Source of the DNA: Methylocystis sp. ATCC 49242 | GTDB taxonomy: Bacteria; Pseudomonadota; Alphaproteobacteria; Rhizobiales; Beijerinckiaceae | DNA: 64,000 nucleotides | Assembly: GCF_000188155.2 (NCBI RefSeq) | Contig: NZ_KE124774.1 | Location: 3,552,356-3,616,355 of the forward strand | Direction of reading: 5' to 3' | Shown here: positions 17,621 through 25,759 of the stretch, in pieces | How the letters are laid out: the number at the start of each line of letters is the position of its first letter | How positions within the stretch are numbered: the first letter of the stretch is position 1 | The notes under the pieces: generated by a model | Told to the model about the DNA's origin: nothing | Seen by the model: only the letters and a program-made list of their open reading frames with translations | Database searches by the model: none | Made by a program: the position numbers and the translations under genes

Positions 17621-17797
17621 GCCCCCAATGGGGCGAGGAAGAACTTTTCCCTCGGGGGAATCCGTAGCCACGTCGACTTTCGTTTGGCGCGAAGTCCTAG
17701 AAAACGCGTCGAATGCTGATGGGGATGCAGCCGGGGAACATGGCTCCGTCGCCGTCCTGCCCTACCGCCATGGATTTTTTGTCCGCGCAGGCCCTGA
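17621..17797 (+). repeat. 175-bp dispersed repeat, copy A
   Basis: Nearly identical to 33320-33494 over its whole length, apart from a short indel near a T run at 17773-17784. Both copies run in the same direction, 15.7 kb apart, inside the tRNA-bracketed segment. No terminal inverted repeats or transposase are visible. Flanking sequences do not match. Confidence 0.9.
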
Positions 17798-17949
17798 GGG
17801 CGACGCCGCTGCTGATTCAACACCGTGGACGCGAGTTATCATTTGATTAGGATGAATGTCGACATCGGGTGATTTTCGTCGCTTGTCACGAACCAGACAA
17901 GCGGTCTCCTATCAAAACCGCTCGTATCCGGCGGCGGCGAAGAACCTAG

Positions 17950-18812
17950 AGGGTGTTATGTACTTTGGTGATTGATTGTCTTAGTAGAATCGGATGTCTC
18001 CGATTCGCAAACCTTATCCGTCTGACGTCAGCGACGAAGAATGGTCGCTGGTTGCGCCTTATCTGACGCTCATGGACGAAGGCGCGCCGCAGCGTCAACA
18101 TTCGCTGCGCGAGCTGTTCAACGGCCTGCGTTACGTGCTGCGCTACGGCATCGCCTGGCGCGCCATGCCCAACGATCTGCCGCCATGGTTCGCCGTGTAT
18201 CAGCAATCGCAGCGCTGGCTGTCGGCGGGCGTGTTCGAGGCGCTTGCGCAGGATCTGCGCGCCCAGTTGCGCGTCGCTTCCGGGCGGGCGGCGGAGCCGA
18301 CGGCGGCGATCATCGACAGCCGCACCTTGCGCTCGACCCCTGAGAGCGGCCCACGAGCGGGCTATGACGGCGCGAAGCGAAAGCGCGGCTCGAAGCTGCA
18401 CATGGCAGTCGACACATTGGGCCATTTGCTGGCGTTGCATGTCACGCCGGCGAATGTCGATGACCGCGCCGAGGTCGGCAAGCTCATCGCAGCCGTGCAG
18501 GATGTGACAGGCGAAAGCGTCGAACTCGTTTATGTCGATCAGGGCTACACCGGCGAAAAGGCGTCCGAGGCCGCAAAGGCGCAGGGCGCCGAGCTTTGCG
18601 TCGTCAAACTCGCCGAGGCCAAAAAAGGCTTCGTGTTGCTGCCCAAGCGCTGGGTGGTCGAGCGTTCATTCGCCTGGGCGACGCGATGCAGGCGGCTCGT
18701 CAAAGACTACGAGCGCTATGCTCAGACCCTCGCAGGACTCCACGTCGTCGCCTTCGCATGTCTCATGCTCAAGCGCGCAGCAGATTTCATGATCCAAGGT
18801 GCATAACACCCT
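17950..18812 (+). mobile_element. IS5-family insertion sequence, intact copy 1
   Basis: 863 bp with ends AGGGTGTTATG and CATAACACCCT, flanked by CTAG on both sides. A second full-length copy lies at 60307-61169 and a truncated one at 51870-52181. The one transposase ORF is intact, so the element may be active. CTAG/TA target choice suits the IS427-like branch of IS5. Confidence 0.93.
17994..18806 (+). CDS. IS5-family transposase
   Basis: DDE transposase of 270 residues. The N-terminal DUF4096-type domain carries SDEEWSLVAPYLT and YRYVLRYGIAWRAMP-like sequence, followed by the DDE core: Asp in AAIIDSRTLRSTP, Asp in VYVDQGYTG, and Glu in RWVVERSFAWATRCRRL. The protein is the same as that encoded at 60313-61125. 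It begins 44 bases inside the left end of the element and ends just before the right end. Confidence 0.95.
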   Translation: MSPIRKPYPSDVSDEEWSLVAPYLTLMDEGAPQRQHSLRELFNGLRYVLRYGIAWRAMPNDLPPWFAVYQQSQRWLSAGVFEALAQDLRAQLRVASGRAAEPTAAIIDSRTLRSTPESGPRAGYDGAKRKRGSKLHMAVDTLGHLLALHVTPANVDDRAEVGKLIAAVQDVTGESVELVYVDQGYTGEKASEAAKAQGAELCVVKLAEAKKGFVLLPKRWVVERSFAWATRCRRLVKDYERYAQTLAGLHVVAFACLMLKRAADFMIQGA

Positions 18813-19060
18813 CTAGCGCAATCTTGGGGAAAGAACTCTTCGATCAGGTCGCCAATCCTGTCCCAAAGAGCGTCGACACTATGCTCGGCGACTTTGCGTA
18901 ACCGCGCCCCGAGTTTCGAGAAGAGCTTCTAGAATGGATTGAGGTCGGGACAATAGCGCTCCCGCGTCCCGCTACCTCAAGACCGAATTTCTCATCGGCA
19001 GGTTCAAGCGTTTCAGATGATTCATTCCATGCTGCAATGGGTGACCTCGTGCGCACCTCA

Positions 19061-19315
19061 TCATTGCGCGGCCAACCGAAGCGAAAGTCCGAGGTTCAGA
19101 ACGAACGCCGCCGCGGCGAGTCCTGCGCCAAGGGGTATCTCCTGCTCCAGCGCGCAGAAGACGAGCGAGGGGATGACGAGCCATATGAATATGAAGTCGA
19201 AGAGCATCGGCCCGCCGCGCGGGCCGCTCGTAACGCCGAGCCAGAAGAGCAACTCGGCCAACGCGGTCGCCAGAACGATGGCGCGGACGAGGGGCGGGGT
19301 CGGTCGATGCGACAT
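19061..19315 (-). CDS. Small membrane protein downstream of the sulfur genes
   Basis: The 84-residue protein has three likely membrane segments (AIVLATALAELLFWLGV, MLFDFIFIWLVIPSLVFC, GAGLAAAAFVLNLGLSL). Start ATG 19315 gives MSHRPTPP. No family recognised. It is on the same strand as the serine acetyltransferase and encapsulin genes and could be the distal member of that transcript, but the spacing is loose. Confidence 0.5.
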   Translation of the reverse strand: MSHRPTPPLVRAIVLATALAELLFWLGVTSGPRGGPMLFDFIFIWLVIPSLVFCALEQEIPLGAGLAAAAFVLNLGLSLRLAAQ

Positions 19316-19350
19316 GTCGAATGCCTCCCGCGACAGCGCCGCCCCTGATT

Positions 19351-19467
19351 TCACTGTTGCTGCATACCCTCGAAGATCGCGCCGTCCGCGAAGAATTTCC
19401 TCTGCGCTGACGGCCTGAGGAAACAGGCGAGGACGACTATTTCGCGGATGCCGAAGCCTTTTCTCAT
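19351..19467 (-). CDS. Possible 38-residue peptide
   Basis: ATG 19467 is preceded by AGGGAA. The peptide begins MRKGFGIREIVVLACFLRPS and ends GMQQQ. It is too short for family recognition. It lies between the serine acetyltransferase and the small membrane protein on the same strand. Included only for the ribosome site and position. Confidence 0.3.
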   Translation of the reverse strand: MRKGFGIREIVVLACFLRPSAQRKFFADGAIFEGMQQQ

Positions 19468-19529
19468 TTCTAACGTTCCCTGCGTATCGTGAGCGCCCGT
19501 CGGAAGAAGGACGCGCCTCCACGACTGGG

Positions 19530-20468
19530 CTAGATTCCGCCGCCGTCGAAAAAGGCTTCCGTGCGCGCCTTGGCCTGCGTGACGTTGCTTCCCGGCGGCA
19601 CGCTGTGGGTGAGCCACACATTGCCGCCGATCGAGGAGCCGCGGCCGATGGTGATGCGGCCGAGCACGGTGGCGCCGGCGTAGATCGTGACCTCGTCCTC
19701 GATGATCGGATGCCGCGCGCCGCCCTTGGCCAAGGCGCCGTTCTCGTCGATCTCGAAGCGCTTCGCGCCCAATGTGACGGCCTGGTAGAGCCGGACGCGC
19801 CGCCCAATGACGGCTGTCTCGCCGATGACGACGCCCGTGCCGTGATCGATGAAAAAGCCTTCCCCGATCTCCGCGCCGGGATGGATGTCGATGCCCGTCT
19901 CAGAATGCGCGGATTCGGCAATGATGCGCGCGAGGAGAGGAACGCCGAGGCGGTAGAGCAGATGCGCGAGGCGGTGCCGGATGATCGCTGCGACGCCGGG
20001 ATAGCAGAAGACGATCTCGTCATAGCTTTTCGCGGCAGGATCGCCTTCGAAGGCCGCGCGAATATCCGTGTCGAGCAGCGCCCGTATTCCCGGCAGGCTT
20101 TCGATGAAGACATGGGTGATCTGGGCGCTGCGCTTCTCCGGATCGTTATCGAGGCCGTCGGGCAAAAGCAAAAGCTCCCGGAGCGCCTGCTCGCGCAGCA
20201 GTCGGGAGGTCGCCTCCAGCGACTTCGTCAGGAAAAGGTCGAGATCTTCGGCCCTCAGCCCGGGCGGGCCGAAATGTCGGGGATACAGAACGGCGACGAG
20301 CCGGCTGATGATTTCCGTCGCCGCTTCGCGCGAGGGTAGTTCGGGCAGGCGGCCTGCGCCATATTTGTGTTTCTGGAAGCTCGCGCGGATCTTTCCAAGT
20401 TCGGCGACGACGCCGTTGATATCGAGCGCGCGGCCGGCGGTCGGCGGCAGTTCGAGCAGTTGGGTCAC
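19530..20468 (-). CDS. cysE: Serine O-acetyltransferase (CysE/EpsC-like)
   Basis: Makes O-acetylserine from serine and acetyl-CoA, the carbon acceptor for sulfide in cysteine synthesis. An N-terminal helical region (about 1-180) precedes the left-handed beta-helix of hexapeptide repeats, starting at the family signature SAHSETGIDIHPGAEIG and catalytic FFIDHGTGVVIGETAVIG. The C-terminus ends FFDGGGI. GTG 20468 is preferred since AGGAAGAGG lies 6 bases upstream; ATG 20492 is in frame. It follows the encapsulated cysteine desulfurase by 118 bases on the same strand. Serine acetyltransferases are recurring neighbours of family 2A encapsulins. Confidence 0.9.
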   Translation of the reverse strand: MTQLLELPPTAGRALDINGVVAELGKIRASFQKHKYGAGRLPELPSREAATEIISRLVAVLYPRHFGPPGLRAEDLDLFLTKSLEATSRLLREQALRELLLLPDGLDNDPEKRSAQITHVFIESLPGIRALLDTDIRAAFEGDPAAKSYDEIVFCYPGVAAIIRHRLAHLLYRLGVPLLARIIAESAHSETGIDIHPGAEIGEGFFIDHGTGVVIGETAVIGRRVRLYQAVTLGAKRFEIDENGALAKGGARHPIIEDEVTIYAGATVLGRITIGRGSSIGGNVWLTHSVPPGSNVTQAKARTEAFFDGGGI

Positions 20469-20586
20469 GCTTGGCCTCTTCCTGTCATCCATTCGTTGGA
20501 CTGCCTGAGTCCGTCGCTGGTTCGAAGGCCGCGGGGTCATCGGCAAGCCCGCGGCCTTCTGTTGCGCTCGGCCCGCCGCCTGGGGT

Positions 20587-22833
20587 CTAGATCGCGCGCG
20601 CCTGTCCGCTCTGCAGCCGCAGCAGGGCGGCTGCGAGCGCGTCGACGTCGACGCAGGTGTTGTAGAAGGCGAGCGACGGGCGCACCGTCGCCTCGAGACC
20701 GTAGCGACGCAGGATTGGCTGCGCGCAGTGATGTCCCGCGCGCACGGCGATTCCCTCGCGGTCGAGCGCCTTGCCGACGTCGCCCGGCTCATGGCCCTGA
20801 AGCACGAAGGACAGCACCGAGGCTTTCTCGGGCGCCGTGCCGATCAGGGTCAGGCCCGGCACCGCGCGCAGCTTCTCGGTCGCGTAGACGAGCAGCTCAT
20901 GCTCGTAGCGCGCGATGACCTCCATGCCGATCGACTCGACATAGTCGATCGCGGCGCCGAGCCCGACGGCGTCGGCGATATTGCCGGTGCCGGCCTCGAA
21001 ACGCTCCGGCGGGCCCTGATAGACCGTGCGCTCGAAGGTCACGTCGGCGATCATGTTGCCGCCGCCCTGCCACGGCGGCATGTGCTCCAGAACTTCCTTC
21101 TTGCCGTAGACAACGCCAATGCCTGTCGGCCCGAAAACCTTGTGGCCGGAGAAGACGAAGAAGTCGCAGTCGATGGACAGCACGTCTACCGGCATGTGCG
21201 AAACCGATTGAGCGCCGTCGATCAATACGCGCGCGCCGTGGCGATGCGCGATGGCCGTGATCTCGCGCGCCGGCGTCACCGTGCCGAGCGCGTTGGAGAC
21301 ATGCGTCACCGCGACGATGCGCGTTCGCAGATTGATGAGCTTCTCATATTCTTCGAGAATGATCTGGCCGCGGTCGTCCACCGGCGCCACGCGCAGCCGC
21401 GCGCCCATCTCCGCGCAGAGCTGCTGCCAGGGCACGATATTGGCGTGATGCTCCAGCCAAGAGACGACGATCTCGTCTCCCTCCGTCACATTGCGGCGGC
21501 CCCAGGCCTGCGCGACGAGATTGATCCCTTCCGTCGCGCCGCGCACGAAAATTATGTTTTCTGCGTCGGGGGCCTTCAGAAAGCGACGCACCTTCTCGCG
21601 CGCGGCCTCATAGGCATCGGTCGCGCGCGCGGCGAGCGCGTGAGCGGCGCGATGGATGTTGGAGTTTTCATATTCGTAGAAATGCGTCAGCCGGTCGATG
21701 ACCGACTGCGGCTTCTGCGTCGTCGCGGCGTTGTCGAGCCAGACGAGCGGCTTGCCGTGCACCTGCTGCTGAAGGATAGGGAAGTCGCGCTTGACGCGAT
21801 AAGGGTCGAAGATCTGCGGCGCCGGCTCGACGCTCGCGAGCTGCGGCGCATATGACGGCGCCCGCTCGTTTGGCTGCGCGGGAAGAGTCCCGGCCGCGCC
21901 CTGATGTCCGCCCTCGTGAGCGGCGAAATAGAGCGCGTCGCTGGCGGCGGGGCCGGCCGCGCCAGGCGCCGCATAGCGATCCGCGCCGCCGGGGAATTGC
22001 ACGCCGCCGGGAATGACGGGCGTCGCGAGCGACGCCGAGTCGGACAGGCGATGCGGATCGGCCGCGGAGGGACCGGGGAGAATGAAGCTTTCCGGCGACT
22101 CGCCGGGGAGGGGAGAAGGGCTGGCGCCGGGGATAGCGCCAGGAGAGGCCGACAGCGTCGGGGCGTCCGGTTCGAACGGCGCGAGGGCGGGCGTCTGCGC
22201 CGGATAGGCGGCCGCGGGCGCCTCGAAACCTTGCGCCGGCGCGCGCTCGTGCAGGAAATAGAGATTGTTGTTGTGCGCCGGGACGCTCCCGCCGGGGAGG
22301 GAGCCGACGTCGGAAACGACGCCAGGCGCGTCGGCGTGACCGCGCGGCGCGAGCGACAGCTCGTCCGCCAGCAGGCGCGGCAGGAGGCTGTAGTCGATCT
22401 CCGCCGGCGTCGCCGCGCCGCCCAGCGAAGCGCCGGGCTGCGGAATATTCTCGAATCCCAGCGGATGGGTCGAGGATTGCAGTCCCGACGGCGCGGATGG
22501 CGCCGGGATATTCGGCGTCGGAACGACAGACGGGATCGTCGTTTGCGGCACATCCGGCGGGCCATAGGGCGGCCGCGCGGGAACGACGGGCGCCGCCGTG
22601 GTGACGACGGAAGGCGCCGGCGCGTCCGGCAGGTTCGGGGTCGCCGCGGGAGGCGCGAAGGGAAGCGGCGCGGCGAAGGACTGACCGGGCGGCGCATGGA
22701 AGAAGGCGTTGGCGAGACGCGCGATCATGTCTGGATCGAGAAGCAGCGGCGCGGCTTCCGGGACGACTGGACCCTCGATAGGCAGGTCGGCGACGGAGCC
22801 GTGGGACGATTGGGCGGCGGGGGCGGGCGCCAT
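20587..22833 (-). CDS. SufS-type cysteine desulfurase with long disordered N-terminal cargo domain
   Basis: PLP enzyme that takes sulfur from cysteine as persulfide and releases alanine. Of 748 residues, 1-340 are Pro/Ala/Gly-rich with almost no secondary structure, and 341-748 are a complete SufS-like domain: PLP lysine Lys565 in SGHKVFGP, catalytic Cys703 in RAGHHCAQP. Free SufS proteins have about 400 residues. The extension matches the disordered domain that directs cysteine desulfurases into family 2A encapsulins. Short ordered islands are DPDMIARLANAFFHAP (33-48), NNNLYFLHER (188-197) and SDALYFAAHEGG (298-309). The shell gene lies 83 bases upstream, same strand. Confidence 0.93.
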   Translation of the reverse strand: MAPAPAAQSSHGSVADLPIEGPVVPEAAPLLLDPDMIARLANAFFHAPPGQSFAAPLPFAPPAATPNLPDAPAPSVVTTAAPVVPARPPYGPPDVPQTTIPSVVPTPNIPAPSAPSGLQSSTHPLGFENIPQPGASLGGAATPAEIDYSLLPRLLADELSLAPRGHADAPGVVSDVGSLPGGSVPAHNNNLYFLHERAPAQGFEAPAAAYPAQTPALAPFEPDAPTLSASPGAIPGASPSPLPGESPESFILPGPSAADPHRLSDSASLATPVIPGGVQFPGGADRYAAPGAAGPAASDALYFAAHEGGHQGAAGTLPAQPNERAPSYAPQLASVEPAPQIFDPYRVKRDFPILQQQVHGKPLVWLDNAATTQKPQSVIDRLTHFYEYENSNIHRAAHALAARATDAYEAAREKVRRFLKAPDAENIIFVRGATEGINLVAQAWGRRNVTEGDEIVVSWLEHHANIVPWQQLCAEMGARLRVAPVDDRGQIILEEYEKLINLRTRIVAVTHVSNALGTVTPAREITAIAHRHGARVLIDGAQSVSHMPVDVLSIDCDFFVFSGHKVFGPTGIGVVYGKKEVLEHMPPWQGGGNMIADVTFERTVYQGPPERFEAGTGNIADAVGLGAAIDYVESIGMEVIARYEHELLVYATEKLRAVPGLTLIGTAPEKASVLSFVLQGHEPGDVGKALDREGIAVRAGHHCAQPILRRYGLEATVRPSLAFYNTCVDVDALAAALLRLQSGQARAI

Positions 22834-22916
22834 GATCGCGTGTTCCTTTTTCGGTCGCGGACCGGCGGCGCGTGGCCGCCGGCCCTGAAATCGCTGGTCA
22901 GAAGGGTAAGCGCCGG

Positions 22917-23864
22917 TCAGACATATTTGTCGTCGTAGCGGTGGTATTTGCCGACATCGACATCCTCGAGCACGCCGAGGGCGTCATGTGTCAGCACAGC
23001 GGCCGAGCAGTAGAGCGAAATGAGATAGGAGCCGATCGCCTTGCGGTTGATGCCCATGAACCGAACCGAAAGGCTCGGCGCCACCTCGCCCGGCACGCCC
23101 GGCTGGAACAGGCCGATGACGCCCTGTTTCTTCTCGCCCGTGCGCAGCAAGAGGATGTTGGTTTTGCCGTTCTCGTCGACATAGAGCTTGTCGCTCGGCA
23201 CCAATGGCAGGCCGCGCCAGGTGAGGAAGGGCGAGCCGAACAGCGTCACCGTCGGCGGCGGCACGCCGCGGCGGGTGCATTCGCGCCCGAAGGCCGCGAT
23301 GGCGCGCGGATGCGCAAGGAAGAAAGCCGGCTCTTTCCAGACCTTCGAAATCAGCTCGTCGAGATCGTCCGGCGTCGGCGCGCCGCCGCGCGTCCTGATC
23401 TTCATCGAGGGAGCGGCGTTGGCGAGGAAGCCATATTCCGCATTGTTGATCAGCTCGGCCTCCTGCTTCTCCTTCACCTTCTCGGTGAGGAGGCGCACCT
23501 GCTCCTGAATCTGGTCGTAGGGGTGGTTGTAGAGGTCCGATACACGCGTCTGCACGTCGAGCACCGTCGTCACCGCATTCATCGAATATTCGCGCGGCGC
23601 GTCCTCGTAATCGACGAAGGTCTCGGGCAGGTCCGCGTCGCGGTCGCGCGCCGGGCTGCACTGCACGTCGGCGTCGGTGAGGGCGGAGGCCTCCTTGACC
23701 CGGTTGAGGCGATAGATGCCCGCCTCGACCGGCACCCACGGCAGGAAGGACACGAGCCAGCGTGGGGTTATCCCCGACCACTGCGGCCGGGTCTTGGTGG
23801 CGTTCGCCAGCTGTCGGGCAGCCGATTCGCTGAGCGTTCGCCGGAATTCGGGTTCTGTCGTCAT
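22917..23864 (-). CDS. Family 2A encapsulin shell protein (SrpI-like)
   Basis: Shell subunit of a protein nanocompartment with the HK97 capsid fold. The 315-residue protein is soluble. Recognised by the family 2A pattern: an N-terminal arm with LANATKTRPQWSGITPRWL, DVQTRVSDLYNHPYDQIQEQ, an E-loop region, NNAEYGFLANAAPS, FLAHPRAIAAFGRECTRRG and the C-terminal VDVGKYHRYDDKYV. These proteins were formerly called SrpI or major membrane protein I. ATG 23864 is preceded by GAGGAAA. In Synechococcus the homologue is induced by sulfur starvation and packages a cysteine desulfurase, exactly the gene found next here. Confidence 0.92.
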   Translation of the reverse strand: MTTEPEFRRTLSESAARQLANATKTRPQWSGITPRWLVSFLPWVPVEAGIYRLNRVKEASALTDADVQCSPARDRDADLPETFVDYEDAPREYSMNAVTTVLDVQTRVSDLYNHPYDQIQEQVRLLTEKVKEKQEAELINNAEYGFLANAAPSMKIRTRGGAPTPDDLDELISKVWKEPAFFLAHPRAIAAFGRECTRRGVPPPTVTLFGSPFLTWRGLPLVPSDKLYVDENGKTNILLLRTGEKKQGVIGLFQPGVPGEVAPSLSVRFMGINRKAIGSYLISLYCSAAVLTHDALGVLEDVDVGKYHRYDDKYV

Positions 23865-23899
23865 ACTGATTTCCTCAAGGGCGACATCTAGTTTATCTT

Positions 23900-23912
23900 T
23901 TTAATAGACTTT
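23900..23912 (+). promoter_or_regulatory. Candidate operator shared with the sulfonate operon
   Basis: TTTAATAGACTTT overlaps the -10 region of the encapsulin promoter. A close match (TTTGATAGTCTTT, minus strand) is at 28615-28627 upstream of the ABC operon. It could bind a common regulator, but two sites found by eye are weak evidence. Confidence 0.3.
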
Positions 23913-23940
23913 ATAAACCAGATCGGCTTTTTCCTGTCAA
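23910..23940 (-). promoter_or_regulatory. Sigma-70-type promoter for the encapsulin gene
   Basis: On the minus strand, TTGACA (23935-23940) and TTATAA/TATAAA (23910-23916) are 18-19 bases apart in an AT-rich pocket within GC-rich DNA. The start codon at 23864 is about 45 bases downstream of the -10 element. This separates the encapsulin genes from the upstream ABC/OsmC transcript. Confidence 0.6.
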
Positions 23941-24029
23941 TGCGCGAAGGACGCTGCCTTCGGGAATTCACACGATCAGGGGGATCACGAGTGGCGCGAC
24001 GCGCCGGGGCGCTTGTCGTCCGGCCGGCG

Positions 24030-25172
24030 CTATTGCGAGCGCGACGCGCGTTTTATGGCGGCAAGATCCATGAGAAGATGTTTCGTCGCGGGAGTGACGA
24101 TCGCGATGAAATAGCTCTCCCGCAGCCGCCTGCTGTAGACCGAACCCTTGATATAGGCGCGGGCGCCCGCATGCAGCATCAGCGCTTCGCTCGCCGCGAG
24201 CGCAAGGCTTGATCCTGCGAGCCGCGCGCGAAGCACCCGCTCGACATATTCCCCGTCTTCCTCGAAAGGCGTATCCGCCAGCAGCATGACCTCATGCTCC
24301 AGCTCCTCGAGCCGATCCTCGATTTCGACGGGGCCAACCGACAGGTAGGCGTTGAGCAGCTGGCTGCGCGCGGTTAATTCGCGCATGAGGCGCGCGCAAT
24401 TTCGCGCCAGCCCAACCGCCATCCCCGTTTGAAGCAGGATGAAGCCCGCCCTGATGCGTTTGGCAAAATCAGGCAGCGATTCCGAAAGGACGAAGTCGTC
24501 CGGCACGAACGCGTCCTTGAAGGCGACGGCGCGCGTCGCCGTGCCTTCGAGCGCGATAAACGCCGCGCCCTTGCGGCCAAACACGCCATTGACGCCGAGC
24601 TGCGCGAGGGCAGCGATTCTGCGCGCGCCCTGCGCGTCGGCGTCGAAACAGACGCCGAAATAATGGCCGTCCTCGATGTTGGACACCCAGGGCAACAGGC
24701 CGTTGACGCGATAGCCGCCCGCGACTCTTTCGCCGCGCAGTTTCATCGTTTCTATGCCGGACAAGGTCTTCATCGGATTGGAAAGACCCGTTCCGCCGAT
24801 GACGGCGCCGCGAGCGGCGGCCGCCTGCAATGTCTCCCGCAGCGAGGAATTTTCCGTGTTCTGCAAATACCAGCCGAACGCGTCATGGCACCATGTGCAG
24901 AAGGCCGTCGAGAGGCATTCCTCCGCGACGATGCTCATGGCGCGAATGGCCAGGCCGACGTCGACGGCGTCGCTTTCGCCAAAACCGGAATGATGCTGCG
25001 AGAATGCGCCGGCCTCGCCAAGTTTTTTCAGCACGTTCAAAGGATAGAAGCCCTTTTCGTCTATCCACGGGACGACGGGGCGAAGATCCCTCTCGGCGAT
25101 TTCACGAATGCGTTCGAGCGCACCTTTCTCTGGCGGCGCGATGGGCCGCAACGACGTTGCCACGAGGTTCAT
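24030..25172 (-). CDS. Acyl-CoA-dehydrogenase-like flavoprotein, possibly a sulfur-compound monooxygenase
   Basis: The 380-residue protein has the acyl-CoA dehydrogenase fold: helical N-terminus, beta-domain around GGTGLSNPMKTLSGIE and LLPWVSNIEDGHYFG, and helical C-terminus. The canonical catalytic Glu is not obvious. In sulfur loci, members of this superfamily act as FMNH2-dependent monooxygenases (DszC/SfnC-like) that oxidise organosulfur compounds. The gene is the last of an ABC-OsmC series and starts 2 bases after the OsmC stop, with GGAG before ATG 25172. A role in releasing sulfur from the imported substrate is inference; a true acyl-CoA dehydrogenase is the alternative. Confidence 0.75.
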   Translation of the reverse strand: MNLVATSLRPIAPPEKGALERIREIAERDLRPVVPWIDEKGFYPLNVLKKLGEAGAFSQHHSGFGESDAVDVGLAIRAMSIVAEECLSTAFCTWCHDAFGWYLQNTENSSLRETLQAAAARGAVIGGTGLSNPMKTLSGIETMKLRGERVAGGYRVNGLLPWVSNIEDGHYFGVCFDADAQGARRIAALAQLGVNGVFGRKGAAFIALEGTATRAVAFKDAFVPDDFVLSESLPDFAKRIRAGFILLQTGMAVGLARNCARLMRELTARSQLLNAYLSVGPVEIEDRLEELEHEVMLLADTPFEEDGEYVERVLRARLAGSSLALAASEALMLHAGARAYIKGSVYSRRLRESYFIAIVTPATKHLLMDLAAIKRASRSQ

Positions 25173-25174
25173 TG

Positions 25175-25759
25175 CTATGCTCCGCTATTTTCCGCGCTCG
25201 CCACGACGAGCGTGACCGGCTTGGCGATGGTGTTGGCGACGGGCGACCATCTCTTCGCATGAGCGATCAGCGCATCGAGTGTTTCGCGCGGCGCGTCCGC
25301 GTCGAGTTCGACGGTGACGCGGATCGCATCGAAGCCAACGGGCTTGGGCGAGATGTCGCCGGTTCCCCATACCGATGTGATGTTGATGTCGGCCTCGAGA
25401 TTGAGGGCGAGCGAATGGATCACAATATTCTGCGCGACCGCATTGGCGTGTATGCCGACAGCGAGACAGGAGCCGAGCGCGGCGAGCAGAGCCTCTGATG
25501 GATTGGGCGCCGTGTCGTCGCCGAGCAAAACCGGAGGCTCGTCGACGACATGTGGCGGCAAGTTGCGAATGAAATTGAGGTGGCGGAAGCGGCCTTCCGC
25601 GATTGTGCGGCATTTGACCGTCTTGATCGCAGCGGGATTCTTTTTACCGGAAGCAATGAGCGCGTCCAGCCCCTCCTTGCTGATGGGCGCGAGGCACGAA
25701 GTCAAAACCGGGGCGTCTGTGGGCATGTCCAATCTATCCTTGGTTTCTGCGTTAGTCAT
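25175..25759 (-). CDS. OsmC-family protein lacking the second catalytic cysteine
   Basis: Cytoplasmic OsmC/Ohr-fold protein, 194 residues. The N-terminal Cys motif is present as ALGSCLAVGIHANA. At the position where peroxidase members carry CPV, this protein has RWSPVANT, so the resolving Cys is a Ser. It may therefore not be a classical peroxiredoxin and could bind a thiol or persulfide. ATG 25759 overlaps the permease stop by 8 bases, which indicates translational coupling. The following flavoprotein starts 2 bases after its stop. OsmC-like proteins recur beside sulfonate transporters. Confidence 0.8.
   Translation of the reverse strand: MTNAETKDRLDMPTDAPVLTSCLAPISKEGLDALIASGKKNPAAIKTVKCRTIAEGRFRHLNFIRNLPPHVVDEPPVLLGDDTAPNPSEALLAALGSCLAVGIHANAVAQNIVIHSLALNLEADINITSVWGTGDISPKPVGFDAIRVTVELDADAPRETLDALIAHAKRWSPVANTIAKPVTLVVASAENSGA

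Larger units (their letters stand above)
17912..18970 (-). pseudogene. IS630-type transposase C-terminal relic split by an IS5-family insertion
   Basis: Reading on the minus strand from 18970: ERYCPDLNPF, stop, KLFSKLGARLRKVAEHSVDAL, DRIGDLIEEFFPQDCA. After removal of the IS5 element and one CTAG copy the frame continues RFFAAAGYERF and stops at 17912. SPDLNPIE is the IS630 motif that carries the third catalytic acidic residue, and here its Glu codon has become TAG. The gene was therefore dead or dying, and the IS5 element landed in it exactly at a CTAG. Confidence 0.8.

Noticed and set aside
19516-20792. An N-terminal extension of the serine acetyltransferase into the desulfurase gene
   Set aside because: The extra residues are an out-of-frame reading of the desulfurase 3' end; a strong ribosome site marks the start at 20468.
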